Assembly (NCBI RefSeq): GCF_001513745.1
Contig: NZ_CP013380.1
Coordinates: 1,550,001-1,614,000, forward strand
DNA: 64,000 nt
DNA from: Burkholderia humptydooensis
Lineage (GTDB): Bacteria > Pseudomonadota > Gammaproteobacteria > Burkholderiales > Burkholderiaceae
Direction: 5' to 3'
A program made the position numbers and the translations under genes. This document shows, in pieces, positions 17,389 to 27,165 of the stretch. The notes under the pieces were generated by a model. It was given only the letters and a program-made list of their open reading frames with translations, ran no database searches and was not told where the DNA came from. Position 1 is the first letter of the stretch, and every line of letters starts with the position of its first letter.

Positions 17389-18486
17389 TTGAGCCGACTC
17401 GCCGTCTCTCCCCGGATCGACGCCGCGCGCGCGCGGGTGTCGCCGTCGCCCGCGCGGCGCGTGTGGCAGCGCTTCAAGGGGCAGCGCCTCGGCTACTGGA
17501 GCCTCGTGATCTTCGTGATCGCGTTCGCGGCGAGCCTCGCCGCGCCGCTGTGGTCGAACGACAAGCCGATCGTCGTGCGCTACGACGGCCAGTTCTATTT
17601 CCCGCTCTTCAAGAGCTATCCGGAAACGACGTTCGGCGGGGATTTCCCGACGCCCGCCGACTATCTCGATCCGTACGTGCGCGGCAAGCTCGACGCGCCG
17701 GGCAACTTCGCGCTGTATCCGCCGAACCGCTATTACTACGACACGCTCAATTACTTCTCGAAGCGCCCGAACCCGGCGCCGCCGTCGCGCGAGAACTGGC
17801 TCGGCACCGACGCGCAAGGACGCGACCTGCTCGCGCGGCTCGTCTACGGCTTTCGCGTGTCGGTGGAGTTCGCGCTGATCCTGACGTTCATCGGCACGCT
17901 GCTCGGGATCGCGGCGGGCGCGGTGCAGGGCTTCTTCGGCGGGCGCATCGACATCGTCGGCCAGCGGCTCATCGAAATCTGGAGCTCGATGCCGGAGCTG
18001 TATCTGCTGATCATCTTCGCGTCGGTGTTCGAGCCGAGCTTCGTGCTGCTGATCGTGCTGCTGTCGCTGTTCGGCTGGATCGGGCTGTCCGATTACGTGC
18101 GCGCGGAGTTCCTGCGCAACCGCACGCAGGACTACGTGCGCGCCGCGCGCGCGATGGGCCTCACGAACTGGCAGATCATCTGGCGCCACGTGCTGCCGAA
18201 CAGCCTCACGCCCGTCATCACGTTCCTGCCGTTCAGAATGAGCGGCGCGATCCTCGCGCTCACGAGCCTCGACTTCCTCGGGCTTGGCGTGCCGCCGCCG
18301 ACGCCGAGCCTCGGCGAGCTGCTCGCGCAGGGCAAGGCGAACCTCGACGCGTGGTGGATCTCGCTCGCGACGTTCTGCGTGCTCGTCGCGACGCTCCTGC
18401 TGCTGACGTTCATGGGCGACGCGCTGCGCAACGCGCTCGACACGCGGATCGCGGACACGACGCGCGCCGCGGGAGGCCTCCGATGA
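17389..18486 (+). CDS. yejE: Peptide ABC transporter permease, YejE type
   Basis: A 365-residue inner-membrane permease. The start is a TTG at 17389, one base after the yejB stop, consistent with translational coupling; the first in-frame ATG is far inside. An N-terminal membrane segment (LGYWSLVIFVIAFAASLAAP) precedes a long periplasmic loop with FGGDFPTPADYLDPYV, then the dipeptide-permease core with GTDAQGRDLLARLVYG and the EAA motif YVRAARAMGLTNWQIIWRHV. Its last codons overlap the ATPase start. Confidence 0.94.
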   Translation: MSRLAVSPRIDAARARVSPSPARRVWQRFKGQRLGYWSLVIFVIAFAASLAAPLWSNDKPIVVRYDGQFYFPLFKSYPETTFGGDFPTPADYLDPYVRGKLDAPGNFALYPPNRYYYDTLNYFSKRPNPAPPSRENWLGTDAQGRDLLARLVYGFRVSVEFALILTFIGTLLGIAAGAVQGFFGGRIDIVGQRLIEIWSSMPELYLLIIFASVFEPSFVLLIVLLSLFGWIGLSDYVRAEFLRNRTQDYVRAARAMGLTNWQIIWRHVLPNSLTPVITFLPFRMSGAILALTSLDFLGLGVPPPTPSLGELLAQGKANLDAWWISLATFCVLVATLLLLTFMGDALRNALDTRIADTTRAAGGLR

Positions 18487-20117
18487 GCGCCGCGCAAATC
18501 GCGGGCGGCGGCGCGGCGCCGTCGCCGCCCGAGCCGCTGCTGTCGATCGAGCGGCTGCAGGTGCGCTTTCGCGACGCGCTAGCCGTCGACGACGTGTCGT
18601 TCGCGATCGGCCGCGGCGAACGCGTCGCGCTCGTCGGCGAATCGGGTTCCGGCAAGAGCGTGACCGCGCTGTCGATCTTGCGCCTGCTGCGCGACGCCGA
18701 CGTGAGCGGCGCGATCCGCTTCGCGGGCGAGAACCTCGCCGACAAGAGCGAGCGCGAGATGCGCGGGCTGCGCGGCGCGGACATTGCGATGATCTTCCAG
18801 GAGCCGATGACGGCGCTCAATCCGCTCTTCACGGTCGGCGAGCAGATCGGCGAGACGATCGAGCTGCACGACGGCGTGTCGAAGCGCGACGCGCGCGAGC
18901 GGGCGATCGCGCTCCTCGCGCGCACCGGGATCGACCGGCCGCGCGAGCGCGTCGACAGCTACCCGCACCAGTTGTCGGGCGGCCAGCGGCAGCGCGCGAT
19001 GATCGCGATGGCGCTAGCGTGCCGGCCGCGCCTGTTGCTTGCCGACGAGCCGACGACCGCGCTCGACGTGACGGTCCGCGCGCAGATCGTCGAGCTGCTG
19101 CTCGAGCTGCAGCGCGACGCGGCCGCCGAGCGCGGGATGGCGGTGCTCCTCATCACGCACGATCTGAATCTCGTGCGGCGCTTCGCCGAGCGGGTCGCGG
19201 TGATGGAGAAGGGCAAGCTCGTCGAGTGCGGGCCGGTCGAGCGGATCTTTGATGCGCCCGAGCATCCGTATACGCAGCGTCTGTTGCACAGCCGGCCGCA
19301 GCGCACGGTGTCGCCCGTGCTGCCGATCGCGCCCGTCGTGCTCGACGCGCACGGCGTCACCGTGAAGTTCAAGCAGAAGCTGCCGGGCTTCGCGGGCTGG
19401 TTTCGCTCGGGGCGCTTCACCGCGGTGTCGGACGCGAGCGTGTCGGTGCGGCAGGGCGAGACGCTCGGGATCGTCGGCGAATCGGGTTCCGGCAAGTCGA
19501 CGCTCGCGATGGCGCTCCTCGGGCTGCAACAGGTCGCGCACGGCGACATCGAATTCGAGGGCCGCTCGCTCGCGAGCTTTCGCGGGCGCGAGCGTACCGC
19601 GCTGCGCGCGAACATGCAGGTGGTATTTCAGGACCCCTTCAGTTCGCTTTCGCCGCGGCAGACGATCGAGCGGATCGTGTCCGAAGGGCTGGCGCTGCAT
19701 CGCCCGCAGCTCGCGGGCGATGCGCGCCGCGACAAGGTGGTCGCGGTGCTGCGCGAAGTCGGCCTCGACCGCACGGTGCTGCATCGCTATCCGCACGAAT
19801 TCTCGGGCGGCCAGCGCCAGCGGATCGCGATCGCGCGCGCACTCGTGCTGGCGCCGCGCGTGCTCGTGCTCGACGAGCCGACGAGTGCGCTCGACGTGTC
19901 GATCCAGCAGCAAGTGTTGAAGCTGCTGTCGAATTTGCAACGAAAGTACAACCTCGGCTACGTGTTCATCAGCCACGATCTGGAGGTGATCGGCGCGATG
20001 GCGCACCGGGTGGCGGTGATGCAGGGCGGGGTGATCGTCGAGACGGGCGACGTCGAGCGGATCTTCACTGATCCGGTGCATCCTTACACGCAAAAACTGC
20101 TGAAAGCCGTTCGTTAA
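18483..20117 (+). CDS. yejF: Peptide ABC transporter ATPase with two nucleotide-binding domains, YejF type
   Basis: A 544-residue protein with two complete ATPase domains in tandem. Domain 1 has GESGSGKS, the signature LSGGQRQR and [11 protein letters not shown]. Domain 2 has [16 protein letters not shown] and [10 protein letters not shown]. Each ends with the oligopeptide-transporter C-terminal extension (HPYTQRLL and HPYTQKLL). It energises peptide import through the YejB/YejE permeases at the inner face of the membrane. The ATG at 18483 overlaps the yejE stop (ATGA). Confidence 0.95.
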   Translation: MSAAQIAGGGAAPSPPEPLLSIERLQVRFRDALAVDDVSFAIGRGERVALVGESGSGKSVTALSILRLLRDADVSGAIRFAGENLADKSEREMRGLRGADIAMIFQEPMTALNPLFTVGEQIGETIELHDGVSKRDARERAIALLARTGIDRPRERVDSYPHQLSGGQRQRAMIAMALACRPRLLLADEPTTALDVTVRAQIVELLLELQRDAAAERGMAVLLITHDLNLVRRFAERVAVMEKGKLVECGPVERIFDAPEHPYTQRLLHSRPQRTVSPVLPIAPVVLDAHGVTVKFKQKLPGFAGWFRSGRFTAVSDASVSVRQGETLGIVGESGSGKSTLAMALLGLQQVAHGDIEFEGRSLASFRGRERTALRANMQVVFQDPFSSLSPRQTIERIVSEGLALHRPQLAGDARRDKVVAVLREVGLDRTVLHRYPHEFSGGQRQRIAIARALVLAPRVLVLDEPTSALDVSIQQQVLKLLSNLQRKYNLGYVFISHDLEVIGAMAHRVAVMQGGVIVETGDVERIFTDPVHPYTQKLLKAVR

Positions 20118-20169
20118 GTCTGATGAACCCGAATGGTGCAAGAAGTTTGATTGAAATTATCAATTCCTT

Positions 20170-20198
20170 TTGACAAACAAATACTTCGTGGCTAGTAT
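20170..20198 (+). promoter_or_regulatory. Sigma-70 promoter of the NlpC/P60 gene
   Basis: A consensus -35 TTGACA (20170-20175) and a -10 TAGTAT (20193-20198) are separated by 17 bp, in an AT-rich stretch. The start of transcription would be near 20205, about 50 bases before the chosen ATG. The TTG of this -35 box is in frame with the gene but cannot be its start. Confidence 0.85.
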
Positions 20199-20253
20199 CG
20201 AGCGAAATTTTTCCGCCAATCGAGCTGATTTTCCAGCGCAAATCCATCGACCA

Positions 20254-20958
20254 ATGCAGCACCGATATCTGACCCAGGCTTGTACGCGCGTCGTCGCCGG
20301 GATGTTCATCGGCGTCCTGATCGCTGCAGCTCCCGGCGCGTTCGCCGACGAAGTCAGCAGTTCCAGTCAGAATGCGATCAGTTCGGCTCAATCCGAGCCG
20401 GCTTCCTCTTCCCAGAATCCCCAGCAGGTCAGTGCCGCCACGCCCGCGAAGAGCCAGGGTGGTGCAAAGGCGTTCCTGTCGGGCATGGCCGGCAAGGCGG
20501 GCGACGTCGTCGTCGGCGCGCTGAACATGATCGGCGTGCGCTACCGCTGGGGCGGCAATACGCCGGATTCGGGCCTCGATTGCAGCGGCTTCGTCCGTTA
20601 CGTGTTCCAGGACACGCTCGGCATGTCGCTGCCGCGCCGCGCGGAGGAGATGAGCCGCGTAGGCGAGAAGGTGCGCATGAGCGAGCTGAAGCCGGGCGAT
20701 CTCGTGTTCTTCAACACGATGCGCCGCACGTTCTCGCATGTCGGCATCTATATCGGCGACAACAAGTTCGTGCACTCGCCGTCGACGGGCAGCACGATTC
20801 GCGTCGACGATCTCGATAGCGGCTACTGGGAAAAGCGTTTCACCGGCGCGCGCCGGATCGAGACGCAGTTCTCGACGAAACCCGACGATCTGCGCCAGCG
20901 CGTGAAGGCGACGATCGGCGACGGCGGCGTCAACGCGAGCGCGAACGGCGGCAACTGA
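20254..20958 (+). CDS. NlpC/P60 family cell-wall hydrolase
   Basis: A 234-residue exported peptidase of the family that cleaves D-gamma-glutamyl bonds in peptidoglycan stem peptides. From the ATG at 20254 it has a signal peptide (CTRVVAGMFIGVLIAAAPGA, then FADE), a Ser/Gln-rich linker (about residues 32-70), then the catalytic domain with the cysteine motif GLDCSGFVRYVF and the histidine motif FSHVGIYIGDNKFVHSP. The upstream TTG at 20170 is ruled out because it lies in the -35 box of the promoter. It is monocistronic, ending in a terminator at 20997-21034. A role in septation or wall turnover is likely from family knowledge. Confidence 0.92.
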   Translation: MQHRYLTQACTRVVAGMFIGVLIAAAPGAFADEVSSSSQNAISSAQSEPASSSQNPQQVSAATPAKSQGGAKAFLSGMAGKAGDVVVGALNMIGVRYRWGGNTPDSGLDCSGFVRYVFQDTLGMSLPRRAEEMSRVGEKVRMSELKPGDLVFFNTMRRTFSHVGIYIGDNKFVHSPSTGSTIRVDDLDSGYWEKRFTGARRIETQFSTKPDDLRQRVKATIGDGGVNASANGGN

Positions 20959-20996
20959 ATCGCGCACCGGTTTGCGCCGGCCGATGTCGCGCGCCG

Positions 20997-21034
20997 AAGC
21001 CCCGCTCCTCGATGGAAGCGGGGCTTTGCTTTTG
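20997..21034 (+). terminator. Rho-independent terminator after the NlpC/P60 gene
   Basis: The perfect 10-bp stem AAGCCCCGCT/AGCGGGGCTT with a 10-base loop is followed by TTTGCTTTTG. Confidence 0.85.
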
Positions 21035-21102
21035 TGGATCGCGTTTTCGATGCGGCGTGACGTTGATGTGGCTCGGCGCGGGCAGGCGTCGGGCGTCAGC
21101 CG

Positions 21103-22035
21103 TCAGGCGGCCGCGGTCGCCGAGTGCGCGGCCGCGAGCTTGCGCTGCAGCTCCGGCATGATTCGCGCGACCGCTTCCTCGCCCGCGAGGATCGCCGCGT
21201 TGCGCTGATTGAAGTCGCTGCCGCCCATCGCGGCGAGGTTCGGGCGGATCACGACGTCGGCGTACTTGTCGAGCTCGTAGGTCTTGATCGTCTGGCCCAT
21301 GATCGTGAACGTCTGCAGCAGCATCTCGATCGGATTGCCGGTCGCCGCGCCGTCGGGGCGCGAGGAGATGTCGACCGCGATCACGAAGTCCGCGCCCATC
21401 CTGCGCGCGAACGACGCGGGCACGGGGCTCACGAGCCCGCCGTCGACATACTCGCGATCGCCGATGCGCACCGGCTCGAACACCGAGGGCACGCTGCACG
21501 ACGCGCGCACCGCGAGCCCCGTGTTGCCGCGCTGAAACAGGATCGGCTGGCCGCTCTTCAGATCGGTCGCGACGATGCCGAGCGGCTTCGCCATCTTCTC
21601 GATCGGCCGGTTGTTCAGCGTCTTGTTGATGAAGTTCTGCAGCGCGATACCTTGCAGCAGGCCGCGCGAGCGGAACGGCGTCGCCCAGTCGCTGATCGAC
21701 GCTTCGTCCATCGTGAGCGCGAGCTTGTTGATTTGCAGCGCGTTCATCCCCGACGCGTACAGCGCGCCGACGACCGAGCCCGCGCTCGTGCCGGCGACGA
21801 GCTCGACCGGAATTCCGCGCGCCTCGAGCGCCTTCAGCACGCCGACGTGCGCGAAGCCGCGCGCCGCGCCGCCGCCGAGCGCGATGCCGATCCTGATCGG
21901 CTTCTCGCGCGGCGGCGGGTTGGTGGGCGCGGCGGCGCCCGTCGTCGGCTTCGTGCCGGTCGACGTGCAGGCGGCGAGGGCGGCCGACGCGCAGGCGAGC
22001 GTGAACGCGCGGCGGGACAAACGGGGGGACGACAT
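21103..22035 (-). CDS. Patatin-like phospholipase, lipoprotein
   Basis: A 310-residue member of the RssA/patatin family. The N-terminus RRAFTLACASAALAACTS has a lipobox (LAAC), so it should be a membrane-anchored lipoprotein. The hydrolase core has the glycine-rich oxyanion loop GIALGGGAARGFAHVG, the nucleophile elbow GTSAG and the catalytic aspartate in VDGGLVSPVP. Together these form the Ser-Asp dyad expected for lipid acyl hydrolase activity. The start at 22035 directly precedes the signal; longer open sequence to 22392 is Arg-rich shadow. The substrate is unknown. Confidence 0.9.
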   Translation of the reverse strand: MSSPRLSRRAFTLACASAALAACTSTGTKPTTGAAAPTNPPPREKPIRIGIALGGGAARGFAHVGVLKALEARGIPVELVAGTSAGSVVGALYASGMNALQINKLALTMDEASISDWATPFRSRGLLQGIALQNFINKTLNNRPIEKMAKPLGIVATDLKSGQPILFQRGNTGLAVRASCSVPSVFEPVRIGDREYVDGGLVSPVPASFARRMGADFVIAVDISSRPDGAATGNPIEMLLQTFTIMGQTIKTYELDKYADVVIRPNLAAMGGSDFNQRNAAILAGEEAVARIMPELQRKLAAAHSATAAA

Positions 22036-22467
22036 CGGCTCGATCTCCAGCGACGAGCCGCGCGCGGCCTCGATGGACGCGCCGCGCGCGGCGAAATTCC
22101 GGCGGTCGCGCCGACGGAGTCGGGCGGCCGTGCGCGGCGCCGGTATGGCGGCCGCGGCGCGCACATCATAAAGCAACTGGCGGCGCGCGCACGAAAGCCG
22201 CGCGCGGCGGCGCGATCGTCGGCCGAAAGGACGACGGGCGATTCGGGCGGACATCGGCGAAGATGGTGGCGTGCCGGGTTCGCGAACGGCTCGCGGGCTG
22301 CCTCGGCGCCGGCGCGGCCCTGCTCGGCGCGATGAGGAACCGCGGCGCGCCGAGTATAATTCGTGCTCTTTCCGTTCCGGTCGCGTGCGCACCCGGCAAT
22401 GCCGTGCGGCGCGCGCGGCCGCGTCGTTTCAATTGATGCGCCGCTTGAGGCGTTCGAGCTATCGTTT

Positions 22468-23877
22468 ATGACCCGTTCTGTACGCACCCGTTTTGCGCCG
22501 AGCCCCACCGGCTTCATCCACCTCGGCAACATCCGATCCGCGCTTTATCCGTGGGCGTTCGCCCGCAAGATGAAGGGCACGTTCGTGCTGCGGATCGAGG
22601 ACACCGACGTCGAGCGTTCGAGCCAGGAGGCGGTCGATGCGATCCTCGAAGGGATGGCGTGGCTCGGCCTCGATTACGACGAAGGTCCGTACTACCAGAT
22701 GCAGCGAATGGACCGCTATCGCGCAGTGCTCGCGCAGATGCTCGAGAAGGGCCTCGTCTATCCATGCTACATGTCGACCGAAGAGCTCGACGCGTTGCGT
22801 GAGCGCCAGCGCGCGGCGGGCGAGAAGCCGCGCTACGACGGCACGTGGCGCCCCGAGCCGGGCAAGGTGCTGCCCGAGCCGCCCGCCGGCGTGAAGCCCG
22901 TGCTGCGCTTCCGCAATCCGCTGACGGGCACGGTGGCCTGGGACGACGCGGTGAAGGGCCACGTCGAGATCTCGAACGAGGAGCTCGACGATCTCGTCGT
23001 CGCGCGTCCCGACGGCACGCCGATGTACAACTTCTGCGTCGTCGTCGACGATCTCGACATGGGCATCACGCACGTGATCCGCGGCGACGACCACGTGAAC
23101 AATACGCCGCGCCAGATCAACATCCTGCGCGCGCTCGGCGGCGAAGTGCCGGTGTACGCCCACCTGCCGACCGTGCTGAACGAGCAGGGCGAGAAGATGA
23201 GCAAGCGCCACGGCGCGATGAGCGTGATGGGCTACCGAGATGCCGGCTATCTGCCGGAGGCGGTGCTCAACTATCTCGCGCGCCTCGGCTGGTCGCACGG
23301 CGACGCGGAGATCTTCTCGCGCGAGCAGTTCGTCGAATGGTTCGACCTCGAACATCTCGGCAAGTCGCCTGCGCAGTACGACCACGACAAGCTGAACTGG
23401 CTGAACAACCACTACATCAAGGAAGCGGACGACGCGCGTCTTGCCGAGCTGTCGAAGCCGTTCTTCGCGGCGCTCGGCATCGACGCCGGCGCGATCGCGC
23501 AGGGCCCGGGCCTCGCGGGCGTGATGGCGCTGATGAAGGATCGCGCGTCAACGGTGAAGGAGATCGCGGAGAATTCGGCGATGTTCTACCGCGCGCCGGC
23601 GCCTGACGCGGACGCGCTCGCGCAGCACGTGACCGACGCGGTGCGTCCGGCGCTTGCCGAATTCGCGGCGGCGCTGAAGACGGCCGAGTGGACGAAGGAG
23701 GCGATCGCGGCCGCGCTGAAGGCCGTGCTCGGCGCGCACAAGCTGAAGATGCCGCAGCTCGCGATGCCGGTGCGCCTGCTCGTTGCGGGCACGACGCACA
23801 CGCCGTCGATCGATGCGGTGCTGCTGCTGTTCGGCCGCGATGTCGTCGTGTCGCGTCTCGAGGCGGCGCTCGCGTAA
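22468..23877 (+). CDS. gltX: Glutamyl-tRNA synthetase
   Basis: A 469-residue class I aminoacyl-tRNA synthetase charging tRNA-Glu. The HIGH-type motif is seen in [13 protein letters not shown] and the KMSKS-type motif in EKMSKRHG; the C-terminal anticodon-binding helical domain follows. The start at 22468 is the conserved [13 protein letters not shown]; the extension to 22363 is not family-like. It lies just upstream of a tRNA cluster with two tRNA-Glu genes, though the cluster has its own promoters. Confidence 0.97.
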   Translation: MTRSVRTRFAPSPTGFIHLGNIRSALYPWAFARKMKGTFVLRIEDTDVERSSQEAVDAILEGMAWLGLDYDEGPYYQMQRMDRYRAVLAQMLEKGLVYPCYMSTEELDALRERQRAAGEKPRYDGTWRPEPGKVLPEPPAGVKPVLRFRNPLTGTVAWDDAVKGHVEISNEELDDLVVARPDGTPMYNFCVVVDDLDMGITHVIRGDDHVNNTPRQINILRALGGEVPVYAHLPTVLNEQGEKMSKRHGAMSVMGYRDAGYLPEAVLNYLARLGWSHGDAEIFSREQFVEWFDLEHLGKSPAQYDHDKLNWLNNHYIKEADDARLAELSKPFFAALGIDAGAIAQGPGLAGVMALMKDRASTVKEIAENSAMFYRAPAPDADALAQHVTDAVRPALAEFAAALKTAEWTKEAIAAALKAVLGAHKLKMPQLAMPVRLLVAGTTHTPSIDAVLLLFGRDVVVSRLEAALA

Positions 23878-23983
23878 GCGCGCGGCAAGTGTGCGACGCC
23901 GCGTCGTTCGAGGTGACGAGCCATTCGGAGCCATTCGAATACGCGGGTTCGCAAAAAATTTTGCTCGAGGCGCAAATAGGGTA

Positions 23984-24012
23984 TTTACAAACCTCAAAAC
24001 GGTCTCTACAAT
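23984..24012 (+). promoter_or_regulatory. Promoter of the tRNA cluster, first
   Basis: The -35 TTTACA (23984-23989) and the -10 TACAAT (24007-24012) have 17-bp spacing, about 36 bp before tRNA-Ala. Confidence 0.75.
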
Positions 24013-24047
24013 CTCGCTTCTCTGTTGTTCAGCAGTCAACGAGACAC

Positions 24048-24123
<76 letters not shown>

Positions 24124-24175
24124 GTTGAACGCAGAGTGAATGAAGTTTGCGAAGCATTGAGTGACAGAAAAAAGC

Positions 24176-24204
24176 TTCACAAACGGAATGAAAGAAGTTA
24201 GAAT
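24176..24204 (+). promoter_or_regulatory. Promoter of the tRNA cluster, second
   Basis: The -35 TTCACA (24176-24181) and the -10 TAGAAT (24199-24204) have 17-bp spacing. It lies between tRNA-Ala and the first tRNA-Glu and can drive the Glu-Asp units separately. Confidence 0.6.
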
Positions 24205-24272
24205 TTCATTCTCTGCTGTTGGTGAAAATTAACAGCGAGAACAAAGTGGCAAGACAGATCTGAAAAGATTTT

Positions 24273-24348
24273 GTCCCCTTCGTCTAGAGGCCTAGGACAT
24301 CACCCTTTCACGGTGAGTACAGGGGTTCGAATCCCCTAGGGGACGCCA
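24273..24348 (+). tRNA. tRNA-Glu (anticodon TTC), copy 1
   Basis: 76 bases: acceptor GTCCCCT/AGGGGAC, anticodon loop CTTTCAC, T-loop TTCGAAT, encoded CCA. Identical to the copy at 24567. Confidence 0.96.
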
Positions 24349-24425
24349 GACATGGCGTCGCTTCGACAGAAGCGAAGCGGGTCGGCAAGAGCGTAACCGA
24401 CGCTTGTCGATCAGGTGCAGGAAGT

Positions 24426-24502
24426 GGAGCGGTAGTTCAGTCGGTTAGAATACCGGCCTGTCACGCCGGGGGTCGCGGGTTCGAGTCCCGTCCGCTCCGC
24501 CA
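24426..24502 (+). tRNA. tRNA-Asp (anticodon GTC), copy 1
   Basis: 77 bases: acceptor GGAGCGG/CCGCTCC, anticodon loop CTGTCAC, encoded CCA. Identical to the copy at 24724. Confidence 0.96.
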
Positions 24503-24509
24503 GATCGAG

Positions 24510-24542
24510 AGCCCGTTCAGGCTGCATGTGAACGGGCTTTTT
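24510..24542 (+). terminator. Rho-independent terminator after the first tRNA-Asp
   Basis: The stem AGCCCGTTCA/TGAACGGGCT is followed by a T-run. The same stem sequence recurs after the second tRNA-Asp. Confidence 0.75.
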
Positions 24543-24566
24543 CGTTAAAGGTGTAAGCAGTACGTT

Positions 24567-24642
24567 GTCCCCTTCGTCTAGAGGCCTAGGACATCACCCT
24601 TTCACGGTGAGTACAGGGGTTCGAATCCCCTAGGGGACGCCA
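24567..24642 (+). tRNA. tRNA-Glu (anticodon TTC), copy 2
   Basis: An exact repeat of the tRNA-Glu at 24273. No clear promoter separates it from the preceding terminator. Confidence 0.96.
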
Positions 24643-24723
24643 AGACAAAGCGTCGTTCGGCCGAGTGTCGAGACGATGCGCCGGCAGGAAGCGACCGACG
24701 CCTGCCAGGCAAGCAGCAAGACT

Positions 24724-24800
24724 GGAGCGGTAGTTCAGTCGGTTAGAATACCGGCCTGTCACGCCGGGGGTCGCGGGTTCGAGTCCCGTCCGCTCCGCCA
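24724..24800 (+). tRNA. tRNA-Asp (anticodon GTC), copy 2
   Basis: An exact repeat of the tRNA-Asp at 24426. The Glu-Asp spacers of the two units differ in length (77 and 81 bases) and are only partly similar. Confidence 0.96.
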
Positions 24801-24808
24801 AATCGAAG

Positions 24809-24842
24809 CCCGTTCAGGCATGCCTGAACGGGTTTTGTTTTT
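24809..24842 (+). terminator. Rho-independent terminator closing the tRNA cluster
   Basis: The perfect 24-bp palindrome CCCGTTCAGGCA/TGCCTGAACGGG (24809-24832) is followed by TTTTGTTTTT. Confidence 0.85.
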
Positions 24843-24961
24843 GCCCCGCACGTTTTCGAGGCGAACGATGTGGCGCGCCGTTGCCGCATGCGTGCAAATC
24901 GGCATTGCAACGTGCGCCGGCTGCGCTATCGTGGCGGTGACGCAGGTTTTGCCAATATGCC

Positions 24962-25429
24962 ATGTCCGATTCCGCCGCCGTTCCTCTCGTTTACCTGCTG
25001 CGTCCCGCCGAGCAGGGCGATTTCGAGTTCGCGGAAGCGCTCACGCACGGCAACATGAACGCGTACTACCAGCGCCACGGTCTCAGGTGGCGCGCGGATC
25101 TCTTTTTTGCGAGCTGGCGCGATTCGGAAAACTTCATCCTCGAGCTCGACGGTGTGCCGATCGGCCTGTTGAGGATTACGGAGGAAGGCGATTCGCTGCA
25201 CATCCGCGACGTGCAGATCGCGCCGGGGCACCGGCAGCGCGGCGCCGGCACGTATCTGCTCGAATCCTCGCACCGTTTCGCGAAGGCGCGCGGGCTGCGC
25301 GAGACGCAACTGCGCGTGTTCGTCGACAATCCGGCCGCGCGGCTGTACCTGCGAATGGGGTATCGGCTCGCGGGGCCGCGTCTCGCGCAGTTCGGATCGA
25401 TCCGTCATATGGCGCGGCCCGTGTCCTGA
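24962..25429 (+). CDS. GNAT family N-acetyltransferase
   Basis: A 155-residue acetyl-CoA-dependent acyltransferase. The core includes the motif A region VQIAPGHRQRGAGTYLLESS (acetyl-CoA pyrophosphate loop) and the motif B region VFVDNPAARLYLRMGYRL. The substrate is not predictable. It is preceded by the tRNA cluster terminator and followed by the convergent AraC-type gene. Confidence 0.88.
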   Translation: MSDSAAVPLVYLLRPAEQGDFEFAEALTHGNMNAYYQRHGLRWRADLFFASWRDSENFILELDGVPIGLLRITEEGDSLHIRDVQIAPGHRQRGAGTYLLESSHRFAKARGLRETQLRVFVDNPAARLYLRMGYRLAGPRLAQFGSIRHMARPVS

Positions 25430-25623
25430 TCGTGGCCCGAACGAGCGCGCGGAACCGCCTCGGTCCGCCGGACGAACGAGATCGCATCGTGCGGACTTCG
25501 TTCGGGCTGCATTCCTCGGGGACGGCGGACGGCATCGTTCGATCCTTCCGTTGTCATCCGGTTCTGCCGTGCCTGGCCGCAAGTGCCCTATCCTGAAGAC
25601 TTCAGCGACTTGCGCAACCGAGC

Positions 25624-26487
25624 TCACAGCAGCGGTTCCGCATCCCCATCATCGAACGATGCAAGCTCCGTCGCCGCATGCGTATCGCCGCGCTGAATGA
25701 ACGCGCGCGGGCTCGCGCCGAACGCGCGCCGGAACATCGCGGAGAACGCGCTCTGGCTCTGGTAGCCGAGTTCGCGCGCGATGTGCGACAGCGGCCGCCC
25801 CTGATTCAGGAGCGGAATCGCGCGCGCGAGCAGCGCCTGCTGGCGCCATTGCGAAAAGCTCACGCCGAGCTCCTGCTTGAACAGCCGCGCGATCGTCCGC
25901 GTGCTCGCGCCGACGCGCGCCGCCCAGTGCTCGAGCGACTCGCCCTGCGCCGGATGCGCGAGCACCGCTTCGCACAGCGCGCGCAGCCGCTTTTCGGTCG
26001 GCATCGGCACCGCGAGCGGCAACGGCTCGGCGCGCGTGAGTTCGTCGAGCACGAGCTCGGCCAGCAGCCGCTCGCGCGAGCGGTTGAGCGAGCGCGCCTC
26101 GAGCGCGACGATCAGCTCGCGCAGCAGTCCTGACACCTCGACGACCCGGCACGCGTCGAGCCCGTCCGGTACCGCCGATTCGTCGACGTACAGCGTGCGC
26201 AGATACGCGTCCTCGACAATCACGACTTCGTGCGGAATTCGCGGCGGCACCCAGATCGCGCGCGACGGCGGCACCATCCACGTCGAACCGGCCGTCGCGA
26301 GCCGCAGCACGCCACGCGACGCGTACGCGAGCTGCGCCCACGCGTGCGTGTGCTGCGGCACGCGCACGCCGGCCGCGATCGCGCGGGCGCGCACGCGCAT
26401 CGGATGCGAGCGCGTCGGCGCGAATTCCGACGGAACGTCGATCGTGGCGGCGGGCGGCGGCGCCAAAAGGGGAACGGACGGGCTCAT
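25624..26487 (-). CDS. AraC family transcriptional regulator with cupin sensor domain
   Basis: A 287-residue regulator starting [12 protein letters not shown]. The N-terminal cupin region (about residues 30-125) includes [18 protein letters not shown]. The C-terminal double helix-turn-helix (about 190-275) has [20 protein letters not shown] and [24 protein letters not shown] spacing (here [20 protein letters not shown]). This plan is common among AraC regulators that control a linked gene or efflux system. It is divergent from the RraA-like gene with a 128-bp gap. The effector is unknown. Confidence 0.9.
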   Translation of the reverse strand: MSPSVPLLAPPPAATIDVPSEFAPTRSHPMRVRARAIAAGVRVPQHTHAWAQLAYASRGVLRLATAGSTWMVPPSRAIWVPPRIPHEVVIVEDAYLRTLYVDESAVPDGLDACRVVEVSGLLRELIVALEARSLNRSRERLLAELVLDELTRAEPLPLAVPMPTEKRLRALCEAVLAHPAQGESLEHWAARVGASTRTIARLFKQELGVSFSQWRQQALLARAIPLLNQGRPLSHIARELGYQSQSAFSAMFRRAFGASPRAFIQRGDTHAATELASFDDGDAEPLL

Positions 26488-26615
26488 CGATGATCGAAGA
26501 CGGGGCGGATGGTGCGTCCGGCTATTGTAGGGCGAGCCTTCCACACGCCGCAGCGGGAATTTTCTTCGCCGATAATGCCGGATCGACACCCTACGACTAT
26601 CCAGGAGACTTCGAC

Positions 26616-27113
26616 ATGATGTTCGCCACCACCGACCTTTGCGACGCGAACGAAGACCGCCTCGCGGCCGGCACGCTGCGCGTGCTCGCGCCCGTGTTCC
26701 GCTCGTTCGGCGGTGTGCGGCGCTTCGCGGGGCCGGCCGCGACGCTCAAGCTGTTCGAGGACAACACGCTCGTGCGCGCGGCGCTCGAGCAGGGCGGCGC
26801 GGGGCGCGTGCTCGTCGTCGACGGCGGCGGCAGCCTGCGCTGCGCGCTCGTCGGCGGCAACCTCGGCAAGCTCGCCGAGAAGAACGGCTGGGCCGGCATC
26901 GTCGTGAACGGCTGCGTACGCGACTTGGACGAGCTCGCCGAATGTCGCGCGGGCGTGCTCGCGCTCGCCGCGCATCCGCGCAAGAGCGACAAGCGCGGCG
27001 CCGGCGTGAGCGACGTGCCCGTCGACGTGCGCGGCACGCGCATCGTGCCGGGCGACTGGATCTACGCGGACGCCGACGGCGTCCTCGTCAGCGACGACGC
27101 GCTGCTCGAGTGA
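26616..27113 (+). CDS. RraA family protein (RNase E regulator-like or HMG aldolase-like)
   Basis: A 165-residue protein starting [15 protein letters not shown], with AGGAG eight bases upstream of the ATG at 26616. The core [20 protein letters not shown] and [13 protein letters not shown] carries the family G-x-x-R-D site. Members either bind RNase E as RraA or act as metal-dependent 4-hydroxy-4-methyl-2-oxoglutarate aldolases. The length and the N-terminus are those of the group annotated RraA in beta- and gamma-proteobacteria, but the G-x-x-R-D residues would also fit aldolase or oxaloacetate decarboxylase activity. Confidence 0.87.
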   Translation: MMFATTDLCDANEDRLAAGTLRVLAPVFRSFGGVRRFAGPAATLKLFEDNTLVRAALEQGGAGRVLVVDGGGSLRCALVGGNLGKLAEKNGWAGIVVNGCVRDLDELAECRAGVLALAAHPRKSDKRGAGVSDVPVDVRGTRIVPGDWIYADADGVLVSDDALLE

Positions 27114-27165
27114 CACGGCGGCGTGCCGGTTCGATGGCGCGACTGAAACAAGGAAGGAAGATGCG

